Below, piece by piece: positions 33,201 to 41,358 of a stretch of DNA of 48,242 nt (positions are counted from its first letter, which is position 1; each line of letters starts with the position of its first letter). Source of the DNA: CAZTQN01 sp964615765 (GTDB lineage Bacteria; Planctomycetota; Phycisphaerae; Phycisphaerales; UBA1924). The DNA is taken from contig CAZTQN010000031.1 of the NCBI GenBank assembly GCA_964615765.1, forward strand, positions 1-48,242. The letters are read 5' to 3'. The notes below the pieces were generated by a model, which saw only the letters and a program-made list of their open reading frames with translations, made no database searches and was not told the DNA's origin. A program made the translations under genes and the position numbers.

Positions 33201-33839
33201 GGCTTCCGCCCGGACCTTGTCCTCCGCCAGCTTCAGCGCCGACTCCAGGTCGGCGACCAGTCGATCTTCCGCCCCGCCGACCTTGGCCCGCTCGGCCCGG
33301 ACGCGCTCGCGGAGCTGCGCGACATCGCGCTGCAGGGCGGCCATCTTGGCCCGCTCGGGCTTGAGCGCGTCGAACGCCGCCGCCGCCGAATCCAGCCGCG
33401 CACGCCGCTCGACATCCCCGCCCGACATCCGCTCAAACTGGGCCGCACGGGCCGCGGGCTCGAGCGCCACGACCGCGTCGAAGTCCTCCGCGGACACCGC
33501 CACCGCCGCCAGCGCCACCAGCTTCTGGTCAAACTCCGCCCGCAGCGCCTTGACGCGGTCGCTCGGCAGCGGCATCGAAATCTCGATGCGGTCGCTCCCC
33601 TGCGCCACCATCGAGATTTCCAGCACGCCGTTCGGGTCGATGCGCTGCTTGAGCACCTCGATCACGCGCGTCAGCGTGTCCGGCGGGTCGCCCGGCTTCA
33701 CGTCCACCGCGTACACCAGCGTGGCCCCGCCGGCCAGGTCCTTCCCCTTGCGCAGCTTCTGCTCAGGAGGCAGGATCGCCCACAGCGCGACCGCCAGACA
33801 CGCCAGAATAATCAGACCGTTCCGAACCAGCACAGGCAT
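30279..33839 (-). CDS. secDF: fused protein-export membrane protein SecD-SecF
   Basis: Proton-driven accessory of the SecYEG translocon, here one 1186-residue chain. The SecD half starts with a helix (LVRNGLIILACLAVALWAI), then DLAGGATLVYAVDV. A long Ala/Glu-rich coiled-coil-like insertion (about 85-240) is larger than in typical SecD. The P1 domain and helices with FTLPGIAGIMLTFGQAVDANVLIYERMREEF follow. The SecF half has AEFRGGTVVTLDL, VRFNSLRYSLAAIVTTLHD and TVLGFSLNGVIVVMDRVREN. The order tgt-yajC-secDF is the classic one. AGAAGAAGAA lies about 7 nt before the ATG. Confidence 0.95.
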   Translation of the reverse strand: MPVLVRNGLIILACLAVALWAILPPEQKLRKGKDLAGGATLVYAVDVKPGDPPDTLTRVIEVLKQRIDPNGVLEISMVAQGSDRIEISMPLPSDRVKALRAEFDQKLVALAAVAVSAEDFDAVVALEPAARAAQFERMSGGDVERRARLDSAAAAFDALKPERAKMAALQRDVAQLRERVRAERAKVGGAEDRLVADLESALKLAEDKVRAEAAVIAPLDLAYESARESALTGGLNAGDLRRALTLSSAPTKIEGNDGKIVQLPSPRERAITEILTRYKEQEPQIKGVIAAWDAYESQRRSLDDPNDIKRILRGAGVLNFRITVQSGEIAQEAEARSQLKTGGPRSVRVDDVAWYKVNKIENWLNSVADADELKASAATFFGRRGYIGEEYKGEYYILCWDRRDMRLTEQDGAWALSAAYQGVDQVGRPAIDFRMDPLGASKLGVLTEGNVQKNMAVLLDDEIYTAPRLQSRIAGQGQITGNFSSAEREYVIRVLSAGSLQAKLSPEPIGQSVLGPQFGADNLDKGLKAGLISFVVVAAFMMCYYFAGGVIAVVALAFNAMLLVAAMALNQAAFTLPGIAGIMLTFGQAVDANVLIYERMREEFRRGADLRTAVRLGFDKAFSAIVDGNVTTLIVCVVLGFTGTQEIRGFALTLGIGIVTTLFAQLFFTRFIFAVMSEKLGIRKMSMLPTVIPGFQEAITPNVDWLKIRPIAITISIILTIASIGLVIYKGSDLLSAEFRGGTVVTLDLKTNPDGSQAKLDRPVVEERVKDIAAKAPEGSPLKQFVFAEVVAVNPDANGVTAPRFVVKTTVTDPEAVQAALVGAFGDVIESRPPIVFTGSAAREPGATAFPVISGSLAETIDRPATGEITEYVGGVAFVLDNLNPPTSLETLRARLEATRSQSDFSDTLGRRTKVVPLVGTPDAVTSAAVVVAGDGLSYLGDERSWSEQLRDREWRLIQTGLTQSQTLASVESFSPSVASTFQAQAITALVFSTLLVVIYIWVRFNSLRYSLAAIVTTLHDCVIAVGCVALATILFDRTPGLARTLGILPFKIDLNVMAAILTVLGFSLNGVIVVMDRVRENRGKLPYASRKAVNDAINQCFSRTIITTFTTLFAVVTLYVYGGDAVRVFAYTLLLGVISATYSAIGVAPTLVWSRAADKHAQEAGASAGSGAGGGGGMTAATPAA

Positions 33840-33991
33840 GCGCGTTCTTCTTCTCTCGTGGTGCCCCCTCGCTTCGAGCGGGGACCTTTGCGTGTGTTCT
33901 TCCGCGCCCGCTCTCCGAGCGGGCCCCGGCCTCGTCCCCGCGTGCTCTCACCGGGACATCGCCGCGTCTGTCATCGTCTCGGCCGCGGGCG

Positions 33992-34534
33992 TTACACCCC
34001 GGCCTTTTCCTTGCTCGCGTCCCCCTTGGCCCGAACCTCCACCTGCGGCGTCGCCGTCTTGGCGCTCGCCGCCGCGCTCAGGTTCCGCTGGATCGCCGTC
34101 CGAACCACCTTCACCTTCGTCCCCGAATCATCCAGCCGCAGCAGTAGATGGTCGTCGCGCACCTCCGCCACCGTCGCCACGATCCCCCCGATCGTCAGCA
34201 CCTCGTCCCCACGCTTGAGCGAGCTCATCAGGTCCTGCTGCCGCTTCTTGTCCCGCCGGCTCGCCATCACGCTCATGCCGATGAAGAACACCATCACCAA
34301 CACCAGCGGCAGCCAGAACGCGAACCCCGGCCCCTGGGCCGGCGGCGTCCCCAACGGCACACCAGTCGCCCCCGCCGTCCCCGGCTGTGCCGTCGCCGCA
34401 CCCGTCGGGGCCGCCCCCGTCAGGGCCTGATCGCTGCTGGTCGCCTGCGCGAGCGTCGCCCACGCGGGAGTCATCTCAGCCCGGGTCGTCTGAGCCAGGG
34501 TCGTCTGAGCCAAAGTTGTCACCATCGTCGTCAT
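33992..34534 (-). CDS. yajC: preprotein translocase subunit YajC
   Basis: Small single-span partner of SecDF, 180 residues against the usual 85-120. The extra length is a Thr/Ala/Gln-rich N-terminus (TTLAQTTLAQTTRAEMTPA) before the helix GFAFWLPLVLVMVFFIGMSV. The family core follows: KKRQQDLMSSLKRGDEVLTIGGIVATVAEVRDD and LLRLDDSGTKVKVVRTAI, in the order of the SH3-like fold. AAGGAAGGTG immediately precedes the ATG. It lies between tgt and secDF, the conserved context. The TTLAQ repeats at the start are encoded by a short direct repeat. Confidence 0.93.
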   Translation of the reverse strand: MTTMVTTLAQTTLAQTTRAEMTPAWATLAQATSSDQALTGAAPTGAATAQPGTAGATGVPLGTPPAQGPGFAFWLPLVLVMVFFIGMSVMASRRDKKRQQDLMSSLKRGDEVLTIGGIVATVAEVRDDHLLLRLDDSGTKVKVVRTAIQRNLSAAASAKTATPQVEVRAKGDASKEKAGV

Positions 34535-34578
34535 GCACCTTCCTTATAGAGCCCGCCGCGGGCGCCGAGCCTGATGGC

Positions 34579-35985
34579 TCACGCCGCCGGTGCCGCTCCG
34601 GACGCGCCGCGCGCCACGGGCCACCGTTCCAGCAGCCCCGCCCAGTCGCCCGACGCGATCGTCCCGCGGACGTCGTCCATGAACCGCTGGAAGTGCCGCA
34701 AGTTGTGCAGGCTCACCAGGATCGGGCCCAGCATCTCCTGCGCATTGAACAGATGGCGAATATAGGCGCGGCTGAAGCCCCCCGGCGCGTCCCCCATCCC
34801 TCGCGCGCCCGCCCCTTCCGATAACCCCGCACCCCCCACACCCCCCCACCCGCCCCCGCACGCCGCACAGTCGCACCCAGGCTCGATCACCCGCGCGTCT
34901 TCCGCAAACTGCGCGTTGCGCAGCCGGATCTGCCCCGTCCGCGTGAACGCGTTCGCGTTCCGCCCGTTCCGCGTCGGCAGCACACAGTCGAACATGTCCA
35001 CCCCCGCCCGCACCGCCGCCAAGAGGTCCCGCTCGTACCCAACCCCCATCAGGTACCGCGGCTTGTCCGTTGGCATGCGGGGGGCCGTGAACTCCACCAC
35101 CCGCCGAATGTCATCAAACTGCTCCCCCACCGCCACCCCGCCGATCGCGTACCCCGGCAGGTCGACCCCGCACACCCGCTCGACCGACCACGCCCGCCGA
35201 TCCAGATCCGTCCCGCCCTGCACGATCCCGAACAGCCCGCGCCGCTCATGCCCGCCAAGGCGGTGATGCTCAACCTTGCACCGCTCGAGCCAGCGGATCG
35301 TCCGCTCATTCGCGATCGCCAGCCGCGACGCATGGTCGTACCGCTTCTTCAGACGCACACGCCGCGAACCACCGGAACCACCAGCGCCGCCCGAACCCCC
35401 CGCGCCGCCCGCTCCGTCCGCCGGCGGCGCCTCATCCGCCCCGCCGCCCGCCACCACCCCCGCATCCCGCGCCGCAGCGAGTCTGAGCCGCGTCTGATTC
35501 ACCGGCCCCGCCTCCGGATCCACGCTCGGCGGACAGTCATCAAACGCCATGATGATGTCGGCCCCGATCTGATTCTGCGCCCGCGTCGCCGACTCGGCGG
35601 TCATCGTCACCATCGACCCATCGACGATCGACTTGAACGTCACCCCGTCGTCATCAACCCGGTTGATCCCCGCCATCGAGTACGCCTGGTACCCGCCCGA
35701 ATCCGTCAACATCGGCCCGCCCCACCCGCTGAACCGGGCCAGGCCCCCCATCCGCTCGATCAACTCCGGCCCCGGCCGCAGCAGCAGGTGGTACGTGTTC
35801 CCGAGGATGATCTGCGCCCCCGTCGCCCACACCAGCCCGGGCAAGATCCCCTTCACCGTCCCGCGCGTGCCCACGGGCATGAACGCCGGCGTATCAAACG
35901 CGCCATGCGGCGTGGTCACCCGCCCCCGTCGCGCACCGCACACCGCCGACCGCGCTAACACCTCAAATCGCACCGGTGCCGTCAT
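34579..35985 (-). CDS. tgt: queuine tRNA-ribosyltransferase
   Basis: Exchanges guanine-34 of GU(N) tRNAs for preQ1. 468 residues against about 375, because of two Gly-rich insertions. Catalytic Asp95 (MLTDSGGYQ) and Asp333 (DMFDCVLPTRNGR) are present, with GIVQGG for base recognition. The zinc ligands are Cys371, Cys373, Cys376 and His427. Between the last Cys and the His are 50 residues instead of the usual 25; the extra 25 are nearly all Gly, Ala and Ser. The other insertion (about 172-208) lies before RYDHASRLAIANERTIRWLERC. The start overlaps the rhomboid stop by ATGA. Confidence 0.95.
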   Translation of the reverse strand: MTAPVRFEVLARSAVCGARRGRVTTPHGAFDTPAFMPVGTRGTVKGILPGLVWATGAQIILGNTYHLLLRPGPELIERMGGLARFSGWGGPMLTDSGGYQAYSMAGINRVDDDGVTFKSIVDGSMVTMTAESATRAQNQIGADIIMAFDDCPPSVDPEAGPVNQTRLRLAAARDAGVVAGGGADEAPPADGAGGAGGSGGAGGSGGSRRVRLKKRYDHASRLAIANERTIRWLERCKVEHHRLGGHERRGLFGIVQGGTDLDRRAWSVERVCGVDLPGYAIGGVAVGEQFDDIRRVVEFTAPRMPTDKPRYLMGVGYERDLLAAVRAGVDMFDCVLPTRNGRNANAFTRTGQIRLRNAQFAEDARVIEPGCDCAACGGGWGGVGGAGLSEGAGARGMGDAPGGFSRAYIRHLFNAQEMLGPILVSLHNLRHFQRFMDDVRGTIASGDWAGLLERWPVARGASGAAPAA

Positions 35986-37079
35986 GCCTGCCCCGCCCGG
36001 CTCGCCTCGCGCAGCGTCCGCCGCTCCGTCTCCGTCAGGCTCGCCGTGCCCTCATCGCGTACCTTCACCAAAATCCGGTCCACCTCGGCCTCACGCTGCG
36101 CGGTCGCGCCCAGGCCCGCCGCAGCGCCGCCGCGGCTGGCGCGCCGGCTTACCGCCCGCGCCGGCCCGCCCACCAACTGAAAGAAGTCGCGCAGCAGGTA
36201 CGTCCGCCGAATGAAATAGAACCCCGCGATCGCCCCGCCGATGTGGGCCGCGTCGCCCCCCGCGTTGCTCCCGCCCATGATCAGGTTGAGCAGCGCCACG
36301 CCCGTGAACAGGTACACCGCCGTCCGCATCTGCAACGGCAGCACGTACATCACGTACACCGTCGACGTCGGCGCGATGTACGCCGCCGCCATCAGCACGC
36401 CGAACACCCCCGCCGACGCACCCACCAGCGGCGTGTACACGTCATTGAACAGCACCCCCGGCACCCGGTCCGGCGATGCCCCCATCTGCGAAATCCCGTA
36501 CCCCACCGCGTTCAAAAGCAGATAACACACCGCCCCCGCGATCCCCGAGATCAAGTAAAACGCCAGGTACCGCTTCCGCCCTAGATACTCCTCCACCAGG
36601 TTGCCGACGAACCACAGCCCGAGCATGTTCAGCAAGAGGTGCCACTGGTTGGCGTGCAGAAACTGGAACGTCACGAACCGCCAGAACTGGATCTCAACGC
36701 CCTTGCCGGTTGAGACGTGCCCGTACCCCTGCACCACCGGGAACTCGCGGTACCGCCGATACCCGACGACCTCGCCCGTGCGTCGGTCCTGCACCGGGTT
36801 GCCGATGTACCCGCCCGGCAGCATCGCCGTGACGTTCCGATTGACCACGCCGTCGCGGACCTGCTCGCTGCTGGCCCCGGGCAGTTGCAGCACGCCGGCG
36901 CTGAACAGGTCGGTCTTGTTCGCCAGGATGACATTGCCAACCAGGAAGACGGCGACGTTGATGATGATCAGGCAGGTGTTGACGGACCAGAACCGCCACC
37001 CGCCGCGCCGGATGCTCCCCCACGCGCCGCCCGTGGGCCCGCCCCGGGCGTAATCGCGATCCGCCAGACCCATGCTCAC
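35982..37079 (-). CDS. rhomboid family intramembrane serine protease
   Basis: 365 residues. Cuts transmembrane substrates within the membrane. The catalytic dyad is Ser222 (VGASAGVFGVL) and His279 (DAAHIGGAIAGFY). The L1-helix region HANQWHLLLNMLGLWFVGNLVEE is conserved. A loop of about 75 residues follows the first helix. The GTG at 37079 overlaps the stop of the upstream M50 gene, and its own stop overlaps the tgt start, so the three are translationally linked. The C-terminal tail (331-360, EVDRILVKV...ASLTETERRTLREAS) is the DUF6576-like motif and is also found at the end of the M50 protein. Confidence 0.93.
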   Translation of the reverse strand: MSMGLADRDYARGGPTGGAWGSIRRGGWRFWSVNTCLIIINVAVFLVGNVILANKTDLFSAGVLQLPGASSEQVRDGVVNRNVTAMLPGGYIGNPVQDRRTGEVVGYRRYREFPVVQGYGHVSTGKGVEIQFWRFVTFQFLHANQWHLLLNMLGLWFVGNLVEEYLGRKRYLAFYLISGIAGAVCYLLLNAVGYGISQMGASPDRVPGVLFNDVYTPLVGASAGVFGVLMAAAYIAPTSTVYVMYVLPLQMRTAVYLFTGVALLNLIMGGSNAGGDAAHIGGAIAGFYFIRRTYLLRDFFQLVGGPARAVSRRASRGGAAAGLGATAQREAEVDRILVKVRDEGTASLTETERRTLREASRAGQA

Positions 37080-38149
37080 CGCCCTCCCGAGCGCTGCCGC
37101 TCTGTCGCGTCACGCAGCACGCGCTTCTCCCGCCCCGTCAAACTCCCCATCCCGCTCTGCGCGATCTTCGCCAGGATCCGGTCCACCTCGGCCTGCGCGG
37201 CTCGCTCCTGCTCCTGCTTCTCCATCGCCTTCTTGTACTTCCGCTCCTCCTCCCGCGCGTTCACGTTCGACGACTGCTCCAGCACGTCCGCGTACGGGTC
37301 GTCGGTCATCATCAGCCGCCGCTTCTCGCCGTAGCACGTGATCCCCGCGAACAGCGCGATACCCAGCAGCGTGCTCTGCTCCCCGAACAGCGCCACCGTC
37401 CCGACGATCACCGCCATCACCAGCCCCGCGTTGGCCGCGATCTGCATGCTGCGCCGGAAGCCCATCTTCCGCCACAGCAGTTCCTGCATCACCCGCCCCG
37501 CGTCCAGCGGGAACATCACCATCAGCATGTTGAACAGGAACAGGTACGCGTTCGAGACGTGGGCCGAGTACAGCAGCGTCTTCCAGTGGGCCGCGTTGAC
37601 GTTGAACCACGGCTCGGTCGCCAGCCTCGACCACGTCTCCAGCGGGTTGAACAAGACCGTCCGCCACCCCGCGCCGAGCGCCAGCAGCACCCCGCCGAAC
37701 ACGAAGAACAGCCCAAGGTTCACCGCCGGCCCGCCCAGCGTCGTGATCAGGCTCGACCGCCAGTCATGCGGCGGGCGGCACATCGCCAGCCCGCCCAGCG
37801 GCCACATGATGATCTCGTCCGCCTCCCCGCCCACCTTGCGGCAGGCGATCACGTGCCCGAACTCGTGCGCCAGCACCAGCACGAACAACGACCCCATGAA
37901 AAACGCCGTATACGCCAGACCCGCCGCCCCCGGCTGGATCGGCTTGAGCAACTGCACCGCGATCACCACCAGGTAGAGCAGGTGGATCCGCACGCGCACG
38001 CCCGCCACCGTGAACAGCGGGAGCGACCACGAGAAGAACCCGTCGCCCTCGACGAAGATCCGGCGCAGGGCCCGGCGCAGGCCGCCCCCCTGCCCGTCCC
38101 AGTCGGAGCCGCCCGCACCATCCCGATATCGCCGGTCCGACATGCCCAT
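37076..38149 (-). CDS. M50 family (site-2 protease-like) membrane metalloprotease
   Basis: 357 residues with about five hydrophobic segments. The zinc site is HEFGH at 95-99, and the third ligand lies in FPLDAGRVMQELLW. The segment GGLAMCRPPHDWRSSLITTLGGPAVNLGLFF is typical of the S2P-like branch without a PDZ domain. The N-terminal 40 residues are Gly/Arg-rich. The tail (321-350, EVDRILAKI...GSLTGREKRVLRDAT) matches the tail of the neighbouring rhomboid. It overlaps the rhomboid start by GTGA. Substrates are unknown; no anti-sigma factor is nearby. Confidence 0.92.
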   Translation of the reverse strand: MGMSDRRYRDGAGGSDWDGQGGGLRRALRRIFVEGDGFFSWSLPLFTVAGVRVRIHLLYLVVIAVQLLKPIQPGAAGLAYTAFFMGSLFVLVLAHEFGHVIACRKVGGEADEIIMWPLGGLAMCRPPHDWRSSLITTLGGPAVNLGLFFVFGGVLLALGAGWRTVLFNPLETWSRLATEPWFNVNAAHWKTLLYSAHVSNAYLFLFNMLMVMFPLDAGRVMQELLWRKMGFRRSMQIAANAGLVMAVIVGTVALFGEQSTLLGIALFAGITCYGEKRRLMMTDDPYADVLEQSSNVNAREEERKYKKAMEKQEQERAAQAEVDRILAKIAQSGMGSLTGREKRVLRDATERQRSGGR

Positions 38150-38184
38150 GCCGCGCGCTTCTCAACCCTTCCGTGTGCCGCCCA

Positions 38185-38868
38185 TCACCCGCGAAAGTAG
38201 CCCGCCCGCTCCGCGAGCATCAGGGCCACCATCGATTTGCCATCCCGAATCCGCCCGTCGATCACCATCGCGATCGCCCGCGCCGCCGGGATGACCTCCA
38301 CCTCGATCGATTCGTCCTCCTCCAGGTCCTGCCCGACGTGCTCCAGGTCCGTCGCGACGAACATGTGCATCTGTTCATCGGTCAACCCGGGCGTCGTGTA
38401 GAACCAGTCCGGCCCGAGGCTCACCAGCCGCCCGGCCCGGTACCCCGTCTCCTCGATCAACTCCCGATCCGCGCACGCCTGCGGGTCTTCCCCCCCCTGC
38501 CCTGCCCCCACAAAGCCCCCGACCTCCCCGCCCGCCTTGGCCCGCTCCAGCGTCCCCGCACAACACTCGTACAACCACGCCCCGGTCGCGATGCGAAAGT
38601 TGCGGATCAGCACGACATGGGCCCCATCGCCCCGCCGCCCCTTCCCGGCCCGCTCGGCCTGCTCCCCCGTCATCACCGGCACCACAATCACCGCGCCGGG
38701 GTGACGCACCACCTCGCGCTCCATCACCTTCCCGCTGGGCCGGCGCACCGACAGCCGCACCAGGTCCCACTTCTTCCCAACGTGCAGCGCCGTCTGCCCC
38801 TCCACCCGCGGCGTCCTCTCGCCCCCGCCCCCGCCCCCGCCGCCCCGCTCCGCGTCAGTCTTGCCCAT
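38185..38868 (-). CDS. Nudix hydrolase
   Basis: 227 residues. The Nudix box is in GGFVGAGQGGEDPQACADRELIEETGY, with the metal-binding REL-EE-G helix intact but a Gly-rich loop just before it. The downstream ESIEVEVIP block and the layout after VVVPVMTGEQ resemble ADP-ribose pyrophosphatases, so NDP-sugar hydrolysis is likely but not certain. The N-terminus carries a poly-Gly run. The ATG at 38868 follows TAGCCT by 5 nt. A frame extending to 39195 is a read-through of the adjacent repeat element and is not real coding sequence. Confidence 0.88.
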   Translation of the reverse strand: MGKTDAERGGGGGGGGERTPRVEGQTALHVGKKWDLVRLSVRRPSGKVMEREVVRHPGAVIVVPVMTGEQAERAGKGRRGDGAHVVLIRNFRIATGAWLYECCAGTLERAKAGGEVGGFVGAGQGGEDPQACADRELIEETGYRAGRLVSLGPDWFYTTPGLTDEQMHMFVATDLEHVGQDLEEDESIEVEVIPAARAIAMVIDGRIRDGKSMVALMLAERAGYFRG

Positions 38869-38873
38869 GCACG

Positions 38874-38879
38874 AGGCTA
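38874..38879 (-). promoter_or_regulatory. -10 hexamer of the Nudix gene (leaderless type)
   Basis: TAGCCT, 5 nt (CGTGC), then the ATG at 38868. Confidence 0.5.
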
Positions 38880-38900
38880 GCGGGGCGGCAGCCGCGGAAG

Positions 38901-39195
38901 TTGAACGCGAGGGGACCGAAGTTCGGGAAACGGGAAGCGGGAAACGGTTGAACGCGAAGGCGCGATGGCCGCGAAGGGGATTCAGAACTGGGACTCGAGA
39001 TTCGGGAAGTGCATCGCAGCCGTGATCGCGAGCCCCGCCGTTTCCCGCTTCCCGTCTCCCGCTTCCCGATCCCCTTCGCGCCCTTCGCGCCTTCGCGTTC
39101 AAACGCTTCCCGTTTCCCGCTTCCCGAATCCCGAATCCCGAATCCCGGATCCCGAATCCCGACTCTCTTCGAGCCCTTCGCGCCTTCGCGTTCAA
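38901..39195. repeat. composite inverted-repeat element, copy C
   Basis: Fills the gap between the Nudix and mutL genes. Two forward modules (from 38901, degenerate, and 38948) and heptamers lie on the left. On the right are two reverse modules, at 39074-39102 and 39167-39195, the second preceded by repeated CCCGAAT units. Forward and reverse copies make a long inverted repeat. Confidence 0.85.
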
Positions 39196-39223
39196 ACGCT
39201 TCCCGTTTCCCGAACCTCTTCCC

Positions 39224-41284
39224 TCACACCCGCCCGAACCGTTTCTCCAACTCCCGGATCGTCACCCGAATGCTCGTCGGGCGGCCGTGCGGGCAGTTGC
39301 TCGAACGCTCCACCAGGTCCCGCATCTTCAGCAAGTCCGCCAGCTCGGCGTCGCTCAGATAATCCCCCGCCTTCACCGCCGCTTTGCACGCCATCATGTC
39401 CAGCACTTCGTGCAGCACCGCCTCGCCCGCCGTGCCCCCAGCGTTCCCGGCGCCCCCGCCTCCCCACCCGTCAAAGTTGTCCGCCTCTGCTTTCTCGAAC
39501 ACGCCGGCCAGGAACTCGACCGGGTCCACGCCGCGATCGAACAGGAACGTCGGGAACGCGTGCACGCCCACGCTCTCGGGGCTGAGCGCCTCGACGCTCA
39601 CGCCGATCCGCGTCAGCAGCGGCTTGAGTTCTTCCAGGCGCGACACGACCCCGCGGCTGGTCTTGACCACCGCCGGCACCAGCAGCCGCTGACTCTCCAG
39701 CGTCGCCCCCGCACCCGACCCCCCGTCCGCCCCCGCGCCCGCATCCCCGCCCGTCGCCGCCAGCCGCACACGCTGCAACAGCGCCTCGAACATCACCCGC
39801 TCGTGCAGCGCGTGCTGATCAACGATCAAGAGGCCTTCCTGATCCTGCGTAACGACGAACGACTTGTGCACCTGGAGCAGCCGCTCCCGCCGCGGCGGCT
39901 CGAGCAGCTCCGCACCACCCGCCCCGCTTCCCGACGCGCTTCCCGACGCGCCCGCCGCGAACGGGCCCGGCCCGCCCGCACTCGCCCCGCCGACACCGCC
40001 GTCGCCATCCCGCACCGCCTCGCGGATCGCCGCGGCGTGCACCGGCATCGACGCCGGCCGCTTCAAAAACTCCACCAGCCGCGCCGCCGCCTCCGCACCG
40101 CTCCCGCCGCCGCCGCCGCCTCCACCGCCGCTGAACCCATCCAGCCCGCCGCCCGCGTGCCCACCGCCCGCCGCACTCGGCAGCCCGGTCCCAAACTCCT
40201 CCCGCCGCGGCGTGCCCGCCTCGCCGCCCCCGGGCGCCCCCCACTGCACGCTCGGCGTCAGATCCGCACGCCGCAGCGCCTCGCGCACGCTCCGCAGGAT
40301 CACCCCGTGCACCATCGACTGATCGCGGAACCGCACCTCGGCCTTCGCCGGGTGCACGTTCACATCGACCGCGCCGGGATCCATCTCGATCATCAGCACC
40401 GCCGTCGGATACCGCCCGGGCTCGATCAACCCGCGGTACGCCTCGCGGAGCGCGTGCTGCACCGTCCGATCGCGGATCGTGCGACCGTTCAGGAATAAGT
40501 ACTGCCCCTTCGCCGTCGCCCGCGCGATCTCCGGGCGCCCCGCCAAACCCGACAAGGTCAGCCCGCGCGCGTCATCGAACGCGTCCGCGTGCACCTCCAG
40601 CAGTTGCCCGCTCAGTTCCTCGCCCAGCACGGCGAGCGCCCGTGCGCGGGCCGTCTGCCCGCCCGGTACATCCAGCACCGTCCGCCCGTCGCACACCGCA
40701 CGCACCGCGATCCCCGGGTGCGCAATCGCCAGCGCACACACCACGTCCAGGCAGTGCCCCTGCTCGGTCTGCGGCGTGCGCAGAAACTTCCGCCGTGCCG
40801 GCGTGTTGAAGAACAAGTTCCGCACGCTCACGCACGTGCCCACCGCCCCGCTGGCCGGCTTCACCGGCTTGAGCAGGTCCCCCTCGACGCCGATCTCCGA
40901 CGCCCCGACGTCCTCCGCCGTGCGCGACCGCACGCTCAATCGCGACACGCTCGCGATCGACGCCAGCGCCTCCCCGCGAAACCCCATCGTCCCGATCCGG
41001 TCCAGGTCCGCCGCCTCGCGGATCTTGCTCGTCGCGTGCGGCGCGATCGCCAGCGCGAGCTCCTCCGGCGGGATGCCCACGCCGTCGTCCGTCACCCGGA
41101 TCAGTTCCACCCCGCCCTGCTCAAGTTCGACCACGATCCGCGTCGCCCGCGCGTCGACGGCGTTCTCCATCACTTCCTTCACCACGCTCGCCGGACGCTC
41201 CACCACCTCGCCCGCGGCGATCTGGTTCACAAGCAGGTCCGGAAGCGGACGAATCGGCAACCGCGGCGTCGACTGAGCCAGCAT
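39224..41284 (-). CDS. mutL: DNA mismatch repair protein MutL, endonuclease-type
   Basis: 686 residues. The N-terminal GHL ATPase has QIAAGEVVERPASVVKEVMENAVDA, DDGVGI, and TMGFRGEALASIASVS. The C-terminal part keeps the nuclease motif DQHALHERVMFE, plus MACKAAVKAGD and CPHGRPT. So this MutL should nick DNA itself, as in organisms without MutH. The linker (about 335-450) is Gly/Ala/Ser-rich. TAGCAT ends 6 nt before the ATG. Its partner mutS is in the same window on the other strand. Confidence 0.96.
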   Translation of the reverse strand: MLAQSTPRLPIRPLPDLLVNQIAAGEVVERPASVVKEVMENAVDARATRIVVELEQGGVELIRVTDDGVGIPPEELALAIAPHATSKIREAADLDRIGTMGFRGEALASIASVSRLSVRSRTAEDVGASEIGVEGDLLKPVKPASGAVGTCVSVRNLFFNTPARRKFLRTPQTEQGHCLDVVCALAIAHPGIAVRAVCDGRTVLDVPGGQTARARALAVLGEELSGQLLEVHADAFDDARGLTLSGLAGRPEIARATAKGQYLFLNGRTIRDRTVQHALREAYRGLIEPGRYPTAVLMIEMDPGAVDVNVHPAKAEVRFRDQSMVHGVILRSVREALRRADLTPSVQWGAPGGGEAGTPRREEFGTGLPSAAGGGHAGGGLDGFSGGGGGGGGGSGAEAAARLVEFLKRPASMPVHAAAIREAVRDGDGGVGGASAGGPGPFAAGASGSASGSGAGGAELLEPPRRERLLQVHKSFVVTQDQEGLLIVDQHALHERVMFEALLQRVRLAATGGDAGAGADGGSGAGATLESQRLLVPAVVKTSRGVVSRLEELKPLLTRIGVSVEALSPESVGVHAFPTFLFDRGVDPVEFLAGVFEKAEADNFDGWGGGGAGNAGGTAGEAVLHEVLDMMACKAAVKAGDYLSDAELADLLKMRDLVERSSNCPHGRPTSIRVTIRELEKRFGRV

Positions 41285-41290
41285 CCCGCG

Positions 41291-41296
41291 ATGCTA
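41291..41296 (-). promoter_or_regulatory. -10 hexamer of mutL (leaderless type)
   Basis: TAGCAT, 6 nt (CGCGGG), then the ATG at 41284. Confidence 0.5.
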
Positions 41297-41358
41297 TGTT
41301 TTCCGCTCTCTCCGCGTCTTGGCGCCTCCGCGGCTGCCGGCCTGTCGATACCGCGGCC

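Noticed and set aside
29208..34430. 1740-residue plus-strand frame
   Set aside because: A shadow of secDF and yajC; Arg/His/Gln-rich with no domains.
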